Notes: generated from the sequence alone by a model not told the origin. Positions 20,416 through 29,238 are shown, numbered from the stretch's first letter. The stretch is DNA of 64,000 bases from Photobacterium sp. TLY01 (GCF_021432065.1 NZ_CP090365.1:124001-188000); one strand, 5' to 3'. Numbers and translations: made by a program.

Positions 20416-21861
20416 TTATCCTGATTGCTCACTCGCTGTGCGTGCCGTTGCTTGATATCGATGCCTGGTGATCAACCAGGCCAGCAAAGCTGCCGCCACA
20501 TAAACACCTGCAGCTGTGGCAAACGCCAGGCTATATCCACCGACCACATCAGAGGCAATGCCCGTAATGGCCATCAAAGAAGCCAGCCCGAATGTGGGAC
20601 CTAATTCCATGGAAGTATTCATCACACCCCCTGCCAGACCGGCCTGATGCTGAGGGACATTCATGGTGGACAGCACAGCGGACCCCGAAAACATCAGCGA
20701 CGTCCCCAACGTCAGAATAACAATGCCCGGCAGTAGTCCTGACACATAGGCGACCTCCTGATGAATGCCCGCGAGCAGACTTAACCCGACAGCGCCAACC
20801 ACTAACCCACTGATTGTTACTTTCAACGGCCCCAACCACCCGACAATGCGACTTGCCGCCTGATTCATGATCAGTAAGGTTAAGGTGTAGGGCACAAAGG
20901 CACCTGCTGTTTCAAGCGGCGTCCAGCCTTGTTGGATCTGGAGAAACAAGGACAACAGAAAAGTGACCAGCCCCATACTGGCGGCAGCCAGAAGAATTCC
21001 CACCAGTCCCACGATACGATTCGGCTCTCCGATAAACCCTTTTGGCAGCAACGGATCACTGACACGTCGTTCAACCGCCAGAAACAGGACGATGAGGCAG
21101 AGACCCACCAGTACAGGAACGAGAACAACAGGGGTTGACCAACCCAGTTCGCCGCTGGCGATCAGCCCATAGCTACCAATAGAAATACCCAGTGTAGCCA
21201 GCAAGGCACCGAATGGATCCAGTCCAATCTTATGGCTGACCGCCTGGGCGTGCTCTTCTTTCGGTAAGACCCATTTCACGGCCATTAATCCGATCACGGC
21301 GATCAACACAGGCACAACAAACATCCAACGCCAGGAAACCCAAGTCGTTACCACGCCAGAGGCCAGAAAGCCCACGCCACCACCCAGCACGGACACTCCT
21401 CCCCAGGTTGCCATGGCTCTCATGAAAGCGCTCGGGTCCGGAAACAGTGTACGCAACACAGCCACAGCGGCGGGTGCTGTCAAAGCGGCGCCCACTCCCT
21501 GCAAAAAGCGCATCGCAACCATCATGTTGAAGTGGGTTGAAAAAGCCGCAATCGCAGAAGCCAGTCCAAAAACACACAGGCCTAGTGTGAATAATTTCAA
21601 TCCGCCAAATCTGTCTGTCAACCGGCCGCCGAATAACAACAATCCGCTGAAAGGCAGCCCATATGCCGTGCTGACCAGAAGCAAATCTGAAGCCTGCAGG
21701 CCGAATTCTCGTCCAATATCCGGCAGCGGAATGCCAATCATCACGATGGTGAAAATCAGTGTCGCCTGCACCACAGCGAGCAGGGGGAAAGCAAGTTTAG
21801 ATGCCGGCGACACCTGAGTACCCTGTGTCACCGGTTCATCCTGTTGTTCCTCGAGAGTCAT
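20416..21861 (-). CDS. hlmH: MFS multidrug exporter (DHA2/EmrB-QacA type), likely dithiolopyrrolone export
   Basis: Inner-membrane transporter of 481 residues with many hydrophobic segments and a long form suggesting 14 helices. The MFS motif A is GRLTDRFGGLKLF and the motif-C-like stretch is FLQGVGAALTAPAAVAVLRTLF. The ATG at 21861 (MTLEEQQ) is chosen because an AAGGA site lies 8 bp upstream; the longer frame starts only with TTG. HlmH of the holomycin cluster is an MFS exporter of the same class. The promoter carries an ATTCAAT-N6-ATTGAAT repeat shared with the neighbouring ArsR-rhodanese gene. Confidence 0.85.
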   Translation of the reverse strand: MTLEEQQDEPVTQGTQVSPASKLAFPLLAVVQATLIFTIVMIGIPLPDIGREFGLQASDLLLVSTAYGLPFSGLLLFGGRLTDRFGGLKLFTLGLCVFGLASAIAAFSTHFNMMVAMRFLQGVGAALTAPAAVAVLRTLFPDPSAFMRAMATWGGVSVLGGGVGFLASGVVTTWVSWRWMFVVPVLIAVIGLMAVKWVLPKEEHAQAVSHKIGLDPFGALLATLGISIGSYGLIASGELGWSTPVVLVPVLVGLCLIVLFLAVERRVSDPLLPKGFIGEPNRIVGLVGILLAAASMGLVTFLLSLFLQIQQGWTPLETAGAFVPYTLTLLIMNQAASRIVGWLGPLKVTISGLVVGAVGLSLLAGIHQEVAYVSGLLPGIVILTLGTSLMFSGSAVLSTMNVPQHQAGLAGGVMNTSMELGPTFGLASLMAITGIASDVVGGYSLAFATAAGVYVAAALLAWLITRHRYQATARTASEQSG

Positions 21862-21912
21862 CCCGGAATCCTTTTTATAAGTAGCCAACTAACATTGTTT
21901 GAATTTAAGAAT

Positions 21913-21938
21913 AACATTCAATTGAATTATTGAATGTT
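21913..21938 (-). promoter_or_regulatory. Candidate ArsR-rhodanese operator before the exporter gene
   Basis: AACATTCAAT and ATTGAATGTT form perfect 10-bp arms around a 6-bp spacer, 52 bp upstream of the exporter ATG. The inner ATTCAAT-N6-ATTGAAT is repeated with identical geometry upstream of the ArsR-rhodanese gene (22756-22775). BigR/SqrR-type sulfide sensors also use ATTC/GAAT half-sites. Confidence 0.65.
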
Positions 21939-22018
21939 GATTAGCATAGGATACGAATCACCTCTATGTCAACGTTAGACAGATATTAAAAATGCCTGAT
22001 CCGAGCGCCAGAAAGAAA

Positions 22019-22050
22019 GGTTCCTCACAGATAGCAATCTGTGAGGAACC
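22019..22050 (-). terminator. Hairpin terminator after the ArsR-rhodanese gene
   Basis: GGTTCCTCACAGAT pairs perfectly with ATCTGTGAGGAACC around a 4-base loop. On the minus strand the stem is followed by TTTCTTTCT, and it lies 22 bp after the regulator's stop. Confidence 0.8.
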
Positions 22051-22072
22051 CTCGCAAAAACGCTGAACTTAC

Positions 22073-22735
22073 TCAGAGAGCGTCGATTTTATAGCCAGCC
22101 GCTTTCCATTCGGGCACACCATCGTTTAAACGGCGGGCAGATAAGCCTTTTTCTTTCAGCGCATTCACCGCTGTAATCGATAAAGAGCAATAAGGGCCAC
22201 GGCAATAAGCGACAATCTCCTGCTCTTTCGGCAGTTCTGACAATCGCGCTTCCAGCTCGCCGAGGGGAATATTGATCGCACCGGGCAAATGCCCTTGCTC
22301 GAATTCTTCTTCCGGGCGTACATCCAGTAAGGTCACACTGTTTTCCTGCATCCGGACCAGTAGTTCCTCCCGCGAAATGGCTTCCACATCCTGCTGATGA
22401 TGCAAAGTGCCTTTTACCAGCTTTCGGATCTCAGAATGGTTGAACTCGGCAAACTGACGCAATGCCATCAAGAGCTCAACAACAGGTGCGTCTGCAAGAC
22501 GATAAAACACATGCTTGCCTTCGCGGCGGGTCTGGACATAGCCATTTCGCTTGAGCTGCTGCAAGTGTTGGGACGTATTGGCCACTGTCAGAACCGCCAG
22601 TTCTGCCAGCTTTTCAACAGACTTTTCCCCTTGGGCGATATGCTCCAGCAGTATCAAGCGGTGGGCGTTTCCTAAAGGTCGGGCAAGATCAGCCAACTCC
22701 GAATAAATATGATACTGATTGTTTATTGTTGACAT
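22073..22735 (-). CDS. ArsR-family repressor fused to a rhodanese domain
   Basis: Protein of 220 residues. The N-terminal winged HTH (about 15-90) contains LAVLTVANTSQHLQQLKRNGY and the wing RREGKHVFYRL. The C-terminal rhodanese domain (about 125-215) has LLDVRPEEEFEQGHLPGAINIPLGEL and an active loop YCRGPYCS with two cysteines. Such fusions are thought to sense sulfur or redox state, the rhodanese Cys reacting with persulfides or disulfides. It lies next to the exporter of a disulfide antibiotic cluster and shares an operator motif with it, so it probably derepresses the exporter on disulfide or persulfide stress (inference). Confidence 0.9.
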   Translation of the reverse strand: MSTINNQYHIYSELADLARPLGNAHRLILLEHIAQGEKSVEKLAELAVLTVANTSQHLQQLKRNGYVQTRREGKHVFYRLADAPVVELLMALRQFAEFNHSEIRKLVKGTLHHQQDVEAISREELLVRMQENSVTLLDVRPEEEFEQGHLPGAINIPLGELEARLSELPKEQEIVAYCRGPYCSLSITAVNALKEKGLSARRLNDGVPEWKAAGYKIDAL

Positions 22736-22755
22736 AGAAGATTAACTGCCCCATC

Positions 22756-22775
22756 ATTCAATCGATTTATTGAAT
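22756..22775. promoter_or_regulatory. Candidate ArsR-rhodanese operator, divergent promoter
   Basis: ATTCAAT (22756-22762) and ATTGAAT (22769-22775) with a 6-bp spacer, 21 bp upstream of the ArsR-rhodanese ATG and 102 bp upstream of the DUF2938 gene on the other strand. It could control both directions. It matches the exporter site at 21916-21935 in every half-site base. Confidence 0.65.
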
Positions 22776-22876
22776 TATATAGCATTATCAGTGGATTGAT
22801 ACCGCAGCCGTCTCATTTGCTGACATTGTTATAGTTAACCGCATGATTGTCCGCGCAAAAAAAGGAGAGAACCAAG

Positions 22877-23365
22877 ATGGAACCTGATTTCATACTACGC
22901 GCCATTGCTCTGGGTGTCGGTGCCACCCTGGTCATGGATCTGTGGGCACTGTTCCTGAAAGTCTGTTTCAAGATCCCTTCTCTGAACTATGCCATGGTTG
23001 GTCGTTGGATCGGTCACTTTCCTAAAGGGCAATTCACCCATGCCAATATCGGTCAAGCTCAGCCCGTTGCCGGCGAAACTTTGCTGGGCTGGACCGCTCA
23101 CTATGCGATAGGTATTTGCTTTGCTGCCGTACTGCTGTGGGGCTGGGGATTAGAATGGGCGGCCTCTCCGACCTTACTGCCCGCGTTAATTGTGGGTGTG
23201 CTGACTGTGGTTGCACCGTTTTTCCTGATGCAACCAGGCATGGGAGCAGGCGTCGCAGCATCAAAAACCCCTCAGCCCAATACCGCCCGATTACGCAGCC
23301 TGCTGGCTCATACCTCATTCGGTGTGGGGTTATATCTGACGGGAATGATATTGTCAGTTTTTTGA
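22877..23365 (+). CDS. DUF2938 family membrane protein
   Basis: Membrane protein of 162 residues with about four hydrophobic segments (ALGVGATLVMDLWALF, HYAIGICFAAVLLWGWG, LPALIVGVLTVVAPFFLM, FGVGLYLTGMILSVF) and the conserved NYAMVGRWIGHFPKGQF loop. The family function is not known. The ATG at 22877 has a GGAGAG site 9 bp upstream and is preferred to the ATG at 22847. It is divergent from the ArsR-rhodanese gene and may share its operator, so a role in sulfur or thiol stress is possible but unproven. Confidence 0.85.
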   Translation: MEPDFILRAIALGVGATLVMDLWALFLKVCFKIPSLNYAMVGRWIGHFPKGQFTHANIGQAQPVAGETLLGWTAHYAIGICFAAVLLWGWGLEWAASPTLLPALIVGVLTVVAPFFLMQPGMGAGVAASKTPQPNTARLRSLLAHTSFGVGLYLTGMILSVF

Positions 23366-23401
23366 ATACCATTTCAGGACGAGACAGACAGAGTCAGCAA
23401 A

Positions 23402-23426
23402 AAGCCCCCGAACCATTCGGGGGCTT
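23402..23426. terminator. Bidirectional terminator hairpin between convergent genes
   Basis: AAGCCCCCGAA pairs with TTCGGGGGCTT around a CCA loop, with T-rich flanks on the plus strand. It separates the DUF2938 gene from the convergent sulfatase gene, which ends at 23453. Confidence 0.85.
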
Positions 23427-23452
23427 CTTCAATTTGAATCAAACGGTTGCAT

Positions 23453-25432
23453 TTACGGTGTGACTATCCCGAAATCATTGGCGAAAGTATCGAAAACGCC
23501 CATCAGCTCATTCAGGGTCTCGCGGTTTGACACCTTGAATTTTCCGGCTTTGACCAGATCGTCAAGTGAGGCTTTCCGGGTAAGCAAGTCGGCCAGATCA
23601 GACTGACTGAACGTGAGCGTTAAATCGGCATGATCCAGTTGGCGATCCGGATATGTTTTCAACACTGAGTTCGACAGCAACATCGCGTATTCACCCGACT
23701 GCGTATTCTGATCATCCGCAACCTTTAAGTTCACTGCGATAGTTTTACCCGCGGCTTTTTCCGGGTTCACCCGAACGGTCAGGGACTCCAGCACAGAGCT
23801 TACCGGCATGTTCTTGGCGATAGCCGTGGTATCTGGCGTCGGTGCAGGTTTAAATCCTTCCCGTAACTCTTTTGCACCAATCAGGTAGTTATTGCGCCAC
23901 GGACCAGACTCAGACTGATATCCCAGCTGCTCCATCGCATCGGCTTCCAGATACCGGGCTTGGGTATTCGACGGGTCCGAAAAGACCACGTGATTGAGCA
24001 AAGTCACCGCCCAGCGATATTCACCGCGATCCACCGCTTTTTGCGCAATCTGAATGACCTGATCAGCCCCGCCCATGGCTTCGACATATTTCGCGCCGGC
24101 TTCTTCCGGCGGCAGCGGATTCAGATTGGCCGGGTTGCCATCCCACCAGGCACCAAAATAGAAGTCGTACGTTGCGCGGGCATTATGCGATACCGTGCCG
24201 TAGTAGCCACGGTTGTACCATTCTTTATCAAGCGACTCTGGCAGCTGAATGCTGGCTGAAATCTCATTGGGTGTGTAGCCCATATTCGCCAGACGCAGCG
24301 TCTGATCATGGACGTACTGATACATGTCACGGGTTTTCTCCAGCTGATCTTTGATCTTCGCTTTACCCCAGGTTGGCCAGTGATGCGATGCAATCATGGT
24401 GTCGGCTTTTTCACCATACAGCTGGATGGTTTCATCAATGTAGGCCGCCCACTTGCTGGCGTCCCGGGTCTGCGCACCACGCAGAGTCGAAATATTATGG
24501 ATGGTATGTGTCATCACCTCGGCCGCCAGCAGGGTTTTGTATTTCGGCATATACGCCATAAACTCTGCCGGGGCTTCTGAGCCGCTCGCCATCTGGAAAT
24601 CAAACTCGATGCCGTCAATGGTGTGCTTTTCACCGGTTTTGTGAATCAGCAAGGTCGGCTCAACAATTCCCGGAACGCCGGTCGACGTCGTCTTGCCTAA
24701 ACCGGCATCCACCAGACCCCGCGGTCCTGGCGCAGCGAGGTTACCGTACATGAAACTTGCACGGCGCGACATCAGATTCCCCGCAAGCACGTTTTCTGAA
24801 ATGGCGTGCTCATAGAAACCTTCCGGTGCAACGACCTCAACCTGACCGGCCTCGTAAGCTTCTTTGGTCGTAACCCCCCAGATACCACCAAAATGATCAA
24901 TGTGAGAGTGCGTGATCACAACGGCTGTGACCGGCAATTTTTCAACATGTTGATTCAGTAGTTCCAAACCCGCTCTTGCCGTTTCTTCAGAGATCAGTGG
25001 ATCGATCACGATCCAGCCTTTTTCACCCCGGATAAAAGACATCACAGACAAATCAAATCCGCGTATCTGATATACACCGTCGCTCACCTGAAATAAGCCC
25101 GCTTTATTATTCAGCTGAGCCATGCGGTGCAAAGATGGATTGATCGTGTCGATCTGCTTCTGCGCATTCACAAACTGATAGGCATTAAAATCCCAGACGA
25201 CATTGCCTGCTTTGTCGCGAATCGTTTTCTCCGGCCAGGTGGCAATAAAGCCTCTGCTTGCTGCACTAAAATCATCGCGATTCTCAAAATTCAGGTAATT
25301 CCTGAGTGCTTCATTTTTTTCAATGGTATAAGTGCTGGCAGGCTTACTGTCCGGCGTAATTTCCATGGAGGCCATGACGGATTGCGATATCAATGCAATC
25401 GACAAATAAACAACTGAGTTTTTCAACTTCAT
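23453..25432 (-). CDS. Alkyl/aryl sulfatase, metallo-beta-lactamase fold (SdsA/YjcS type)
   Basis: Secreted or periplasmic enzyme of 659 residues, full length for SdsA1-type sulfatases. A signal peptide (MKLKNSVVYLSIALISQSVMA) is followed by the metallo-beta-lactamase domain with the zinc motif THSHIDHFGG, later ASHHWPTWG, an alpha-helical dimerisation region and a C-terminal SCP2-like domain (from about residue 530, TVRVNPEKAAGK). The family hydrolyses primary alkyl sulfates such as dodecyl sulfate to the alcohol and sulfate. It is divergent from the LysR regulator at 25616, its probable activator. Natural substrates could be marine sulfate esters (inference). Confidence 0.93.
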   Translation of the reverse strand: MKLKNSVVYLSIALISQSVMASMEITPDSKPASTYTIEKNEALRNYLNFENRDDFSAASRGFIATWPEKTIRDKAGNVVWDFNAYQFVNAQKQIDTINPSLHRMAQLNNKAGLFQVSDGVYQIRGFDLSVMSFIRGEKGWIVIDPLISEETARAGLELLNQHVEKLPVTAVVITHSHIDHFGGIWGVTTKEAYEAGQVEVVAPEGFYEHAISENVLAGNLMSRRASFMYGNLAAPGPRGLVDAGLGKTTSTGVPGIVEPTLLIHKTGEKHTIDGIEFDFQMASGSEAPAEFMAYMPKYKTLLAAEVMTHTIHNISTLRGAQTRDASKWAAYIDETIQLYGEKADTMIASHHWPTWGKAKIKDQLEKTRDMYQYVHDQTLRLANMGYTPNEISASIQLPESLDKEWYNRGYYGTVSHNARATYDFYFGAWWDGNPANLNPLPPEEAGAKYVEAMGGADQVIQIAQKAVDRGEYRWAVTLLNHVVFSDPSNTQARYLEADAMEQLGYQSESGPWRNNYLIGAKELREGFKPAPTPDTTAIAKNMPVSSVLESLTVRVNPEKAAGKTIAVNLKVADDQNTQSGEYAMLLSNSVLKTYPDRQLDHADLTLTFSQSDLADLLTRKASLDDLVKAGKFKVSNRETLNELMGVFDTFANDFGIVTP

Positions 25433-25615
25433 TTTTCTTTCCTTATTTCCAGCAGCGCTTCAATCGTCTTGCTTCAAATAGGTCGGACATCCGTATTTCC
25501 CGATTCAATACCGCCAGGAAATCACGGATTCAGCCGAGGTTCTGTTGACGCTCTTATGATGTCTGTTTAGTCTATCGGCTCTTCGTTGAACTGTCGGAAA
25601 GGCGTAATTGACTGA

Positions 25616-26500
25616 ATGGAAAGTCATGTGGATTTAAACTTGTTAAGAACTCTGGTTCTGGTTTGCCAAGTGAAGAACCTGAAGCTGGCATCCGTCCGGC
25701 TGGGGATTTCTGAAAGCGCCGTCAGCAAGCAACTTTCCCGCCTGAGTGAACAGTTAGACGAAATGCTGTTTGAACGGACGCCGAGTGGACTGGAGCCAAC
25801 CCCCTATACGCAGCAGCTTTTACCACAGCTGCAATCGTCACTGTCTGCCCTTCAGACAACCCTCCGGAAGAAGTCGTTTGATCCGGCACACTGTCACGAT
25901 ACCCTGACGATCGCCTTACCGATGATCACGCTGGATAAATATGGCCAGCAAATTTATCAAAGCCTCAAACGCGCTTTGCCGAACAGTAAGGTCGTGCTCT
26001 CAAGCTGGAATCCGACCACGCTTACCGCCATGGCTCAGGGTGAAATTACACTGGGCGTGCATTACTGGAATGCTGAGGTTTCGGGTGAGATTTATCAGCG
26101 GCAGATCACCGGGGATGAATTTATCGTGGCGATCGCGCAGTGTCATCGCACGGCAGATTTCGATGAGGTTCGAAACTGGCCGTTTATCATGCTGCGAAGC
26201 AGTGGCTGGAATGATTACAAATCGCCGTATTATGAAAAATTCGTGGCTTTGGGGCATCACTTTGATTTTGAATATCAACTCGATAGCCCGCAGCTTGCTT
26301 ATCAGTTTATGAAGAATGAGCGTGTGGCGATTCTCACCACGCTGAAAAATCTGCCGGACGGTTTAAAGCGTATCCCGACACCAGACGCATCCCGTTTTCA
26401 GGTCAGGCTGTCCAGCTACACCCAACTCGTCAATCGTTCAAACCCTTTACACCTGTTTCTGCATCAGACGCTGGTTGATATTTTCACGGCAGCCGAGTGA
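25616..26500 (+). CDS. LysR-family regulator divergent from the alkylsulfatase
   Basis: Protein of 294 residues with an N-terminal LysR HTH (LKLASVRLGISESAVSKQLSRLSEQL, about residues 20-45) and an effector domain from about residue 95 (DTLTIALPMITLDKYGQ). The 183-bp divergent gap to the sulfatase gene suggests it controls that gene, as is common for LysR pairs. No good ribosome site was seen before the ATG at 25616. Its 3' end is convergent with the NicO-type transporter gene, 27 bp away. Confidence 0.9.
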   Translation: MESHVDLNLLRTLVLVCQVKNLKLASVRLGISESAVSKQLSRLSEQLDEMLFERTPSGLEPTPYTQQLLPQLQSSLSALQTTLRKKSFDPAHCHDTLTIALPMITLDKYGQQIYQSLKRALPNSKVVLSSWNPTTLTAMAQGEITLGVHYWNAEVSGEIYQRQITGDEFIVAIAQCHRTADFDEVRNWPFIMLRSSGWNDYKSPYYEKFVALGHHFDFEYQLDSPQLAYQFMKNERVAILTTLKNLPDGLKRIPTPDASRFQVRLSSYTQLVNRSNPLHLFLHQTLVDIFTAAE

Positions 26501-26527
26501 TTCCTCTTGCCGCGGGGCCAATTGCAC

Positions 26528-27613
26528 TCACACCGAAAACATCGGAGACAGACCGGTATCCTGCCCGTTCATGAGCAATGCGCCGATCGCCATCAGCAAC
26601 ACGCCGCCAAGTAACTGAAGATAATAACCGGTTAGTTGCCAGCCTGCCTTGCTGTGACTGTTGTCTGTCATCAGATAGCGCTGCACCAATTGTTTCCCTG
26701 CTAGTGTCATGATTGCAATCACAGACGTTGTGAATGCAGTCCCTGCGGCCATCACGATGGCACTGACAATCCCTATCCAGTAAAGCCCGGCAAGGTTGGC
26801 AAACAACAGCACCATCACAGCTCCCGTACACGGCCGGATCCCAATGGATGCCACAATCCCGACATACTCCCTCCAGGTTGAGGCCCGGTTGATCGCTTCC
26901 GCATCTGCGACATGGGAGTGTCCGCATCCGCAGTCCGCATGGTGATCATGACCGTGTGCTGCTTGTCTTGGCGCAGTGGCAAGAATCACCGGGCGGTGAA
27001 TCGCTGATGTGAATGCGGACTGGTGCGGCGTGGCTGAACGCACCACAGAGAACGCAGATGACACAGAGGACAAGGATGAAGCGTGACGCTGAGCACCACG
27101 TACTGAATGATAAATTTGCCTGATTGCTTTCCAGCAGATCAAGCCGCCCAGTACCGCAACCAACGTAAAGCTCAACGACACGAAAACGGTAGCCTGCTCA
27201 TTCACAACGCGCATCGACGCCTGAAAGCCCCAAACCAGCACACTCACCAGAGCGACTGCGACCAGGGCCTGAAAAAATGCTGAAATGGCAGTCAGCATCA
27301 AACTGGCTTTCACCTTTGTCGGATGTGTCGCAAGGTAGGTTGTCACAATCACTTTGCCATGTCCCGGACCCAGCGAATGCAACATGCCGTAAAGAAAACT
27401 GAACCCTGCCAGCGATCCGCCGGCGATCAACGGGTTAGATTTCGCATCGTATAACAAGTCAGCCAGCTGGGCGTTGACTTCCCGCTGCCACTGAATGCTT
27501 TCCACCACCAGGGTTGGCCACACAGACCACAACTGATAAAAGATAAGAGCCATGACGCATACAAACGTTGCGCTGACATACCAACGACGCGGGTCTATTT
27601 TGCTTTGTGCCAT
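26528..27613 (-). CDS. zevB: NicO-family metal transporter (ZevB-like)
   Basis: Inner-membrane protein of 361 residues. It has the NicO signature SLGPGHGKVIVTTYLATHPTKVKASLM in a helix pair, a cytoplasmic or periplasmic His-rich loop HGHDHHADCGCGHSHVAD, and a second metal-binding segment GIRPCTGAVMVLLFANLAGLYW. NicO proteins move Ni, Co or Zn. Next to a DUF1007 protein the pair resembles Haemophilus ZevAB, needed for zinc acquisition. It starts 68 bp after the DUF1007 gene and is presumably co-transcribed with it. A Zur-box-like sequence upstream of that partner favours zinc over nickel. Confidence 0.83.
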   Translation of the reverse strand: MAQSKIDPRRWYVSATFVCVMALIFYQLWSVWPTLVVESIQWQREVNAQLADLLYDAKSNPLIAGGSLAGFSFLYGMLHSLGPGHGKVIVTTYLATHPTKVKASLMLTAISAFFQALVAVALVSVLVWGFQASMRVVNEQATVFVSLSFTLVAVLGGLICWKAIRQIYHSVRGAQRHASSLSSVSSAFSVVRSATPHQSAFTSAIHRPVILATAPRQAAHGHDHHADCGCGHSHVADAEAINRASTWREYVGIVASIGIRPCTGAVMVLLFANLAGLYWIGIVSAIVMAAGTAFTTSVIAIMTLAGKQLVQRYLMTDNSHSKAGWQLTGYYLQLLGGVLLMAIGALLMNGQDTGLSPMFSV

Positions 27614-27681
27614 TTACTTTATCTCTTCAACTGACTCAAGGATTTCACCTTGCTCTGTATCCGGCTGCTTGATGAATCGAT

Positions 27682-28371
27682 TCATTTTCCGGCTGCAGTG
27701 TGCTCACAATGCATTTGCACGGTTTGCGTAAACAACTGCCCCAACGTGTTATCCGGATTCGCATCGGCTGGCAGAGACATGGCATAGCTCACCTGCTCCG
27801 GCGTCGGATTCGGCTCAATAAGTTCAACCCGGCAATCACGGGCAAGCGCATCGGACAACACAACATCCTCTGCACTATTCCATGTCATCCCGAGATAAAA
27901 ACTCGGCTCAAACACTAACAGTCGCAATGTATCGGGTGTCATTCGCTGAGGACTGGACAGGGGAAGCACGAAACTAAGCACCAGTTTTGCCCGGTCACGC
28001 GTCAGTTGCCCGCTATGCGCCGGTTTGTAGTGAAGCGGCTGATCACCGTCATAAAAATTAGTGAAATACTGTTCACCCTGAATATTTTCCAGCATGGATG
28101 CCGCCATCTTCCGGAAGGTGTTCTGCTCGTTTTCAGGGGAAGTATCCTCACCGTCCAGCATATAAGCGGACGTCATCGCATCAAACGTCCATTCCATTTT
28201 AAAGCCGGTGATCACGCCATCCTTTCCCTGGATGTGCGTCTTCATATCCGCAAAAGAATGAGGGTGCGCCTGTACTGTTGGCGCGACCAAAAGCGCAAAC
28301 ACCCAGAAGCACCGCTGGATACCTTGCCTGAATCCATCAAAATGTTGCCGTAATAAGTGAATGTGAACCAT
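27682..28371 (-). CDS. zevA: DUF1007 periplasmic protein (ZevA-like)
   Basis: About 229 residues with a signal peptide ending in PTVQA and mature protein starting HPHSFADMKTHIQG, the hallmark of DUF1007; this N-terminal His motif likely binds metal. It is the partner of the NicO transporter just downstream. The start at 28371 (MVHIHLLRQ) is chosen because it gives a normal signal peptide; a longer frame to 28455 lacks a ribosome site, but the chosen one is not strong either. A Zur-box-like palindrome lies 30 bp upstream. Confidence 0.8.
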   Translation of the reverse strand: MVHIHLLRQHFDGFRQGIQRCFWVFALLVAPTVQAHPHSFADMKTHIQGKDGVITGFKMEWTFDAMTSAYMLDGEDTSPENEQNTFRKMAASMLENIQGEQYFTNFYDGDQPLHYKPAHSGQLTRDRAKLVLSFVLPLSSPQRMTPDTLRLLVFEPSFYLGMTWNSAEDVVLSDALARDCRVELIEPNPTPEQVSYAMSLPADANPDNTLGQLFTQTVQMHCEHTAAGK

Positions 28372-28400
28372 GTGAGTACTGCTGATCGACCTAAAAAAAT

Positions 28401-28415
28401 TGTCATAACATAACG
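28401..28415 (-). promoter_or_regulatory. Zur-box-like palindrome
   Basis: TGTCATAACATAACG contains GTCATAACATAAC, one base away from a symmetric GTTAT-N3-ATAAC-type sequence similar to the gammaproteobacterial Zur box core. It is 30 bp upstream of the DUF1007 start, a position where binding would block transcription. The reading is by eye only. Confidence 0.45.
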
Positions 28416-28746
28416 CATGTGAATCACAAGATTGCCGAGGATGCATAAAAGGCACTGTCCACTTCGCCTTTAGCGAGACAATGCGCCAGACGCACAGCGT
28501 TTTCTGTGTTGATATGGGACTCGACCGCCCGGATCACCACGACGATATGCGAGATCCTTGCACGGAAAAAAACGTCATCACAATCTTTCAGTCAACTTCT
28601 GAAGAAAGGTAACAGATCGGGGGGGGATGTCGTGGGATTGGGAGCGTTCAAACGAATCAATCGTTTTTGGACATTTCCGAGTTAAAGCCTTAACTCTAAC
28701 TCGTCAGTTTCGGATTAAAACGTTAACGTTGCCAACACGCGCCGCT
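28416..28746. other. Gene-free stretch between the metal operon and the cassette region
   Basis: About 330 bp with no convincing gene. It holds an 8-base G run at 28619-28626, a GAGTTA/TAACTC inverted repeat near 28679-28696 and a stretch around 28720-28735 that could be a decayed attC of the acetyltransferase cassette, but no clear core sites were found. Confidence 0.4.
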
Positions 28747-29238
28747 TTAGCGGTCGCCGTGCTTGGCTTTGTTATGCGCTTCTTCGACTGCGATGTCAAA
28801 ATGGAGGATATTTTCACGCACTCCGAGCTTCGTATAAAGCGCGATCGCGGGTTCATCTTCGATGCCCTGATCGGCCTGAACGAAGATCACATAGGCGCCA
28901 CGTTTTGCCGCGACCCCTTTTAGGTTTGAGATTAGTTCTGTCGCGATACCCTCTCGTCGATGGCCTTCTAGTACAGCTAAGTCATAGATATAGACTTCGC
29001 TGCGCTCTTGCTCAAATTTTCTTAACTCATATGCGGCAATACCACCTACCACCTTCCCGCCCTTCAAAGCTGCCAGTGCGATGAAAGAGTCACCGCCCAA
29101 CAGTCGGCCCAGGTAGCTCGCGCGTGGGCGATTCCCGGTGTAAGTATCCATATCGCCGAAGGCTTCACCGAACATTACCAACATACTTTCCATCAAGCCG
29201 ATGTCGTCGGGGGCGAGATGGTGAATTACAAGCGACAT
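28747..29238 (-). CDS. AAC(3)-I-like GNAT acetyltransferase (gentamicin-type homologue) in a cassette
   Basis: Protein of 163 residues closely following the AAC(3)-I pattern. Shared features are FGEAFGDMDTYTGNRP near the N-terminus, FIALAALKGGKVVGGIAAYEL, FEQERSEVYIYDLAV, the acetyl-CoA loop HRREGIATELI and the ending ALYTKLGVRENILHFDI. AAC(3)-I enzymes acetylate the 3-amino group of gentamicin-type aminoglycosides; substrate use here is untested. The start follows a core-site-like GTTAAGC on the minus strand (near 29256), as expected for an integron cassette. The upstream attC-like site is split by an IS remnant. Confidence 0.82.
   Translation of the reverse strand: MSLVIHHLAPDDIGLMESMLVMFGEAFGDMDTYTGNRPRASYLGRLLGGDSFIALAALKGGKVVGGIAAYELRKFEQERSEVYIYDLAVLEGHRREGIATELISNLKGVAAKRGAYVIFVQADQGIEDEPAIALYTKLGVRENILHFDIAVEEAHNKAKHGDR

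Noticed and set aside
28627-28923. 98-codon plus-strand frame overlapping the acetyltransferase gene
   Set aside because: Shadow of the AAC(3)-I-like gene on the other strand.
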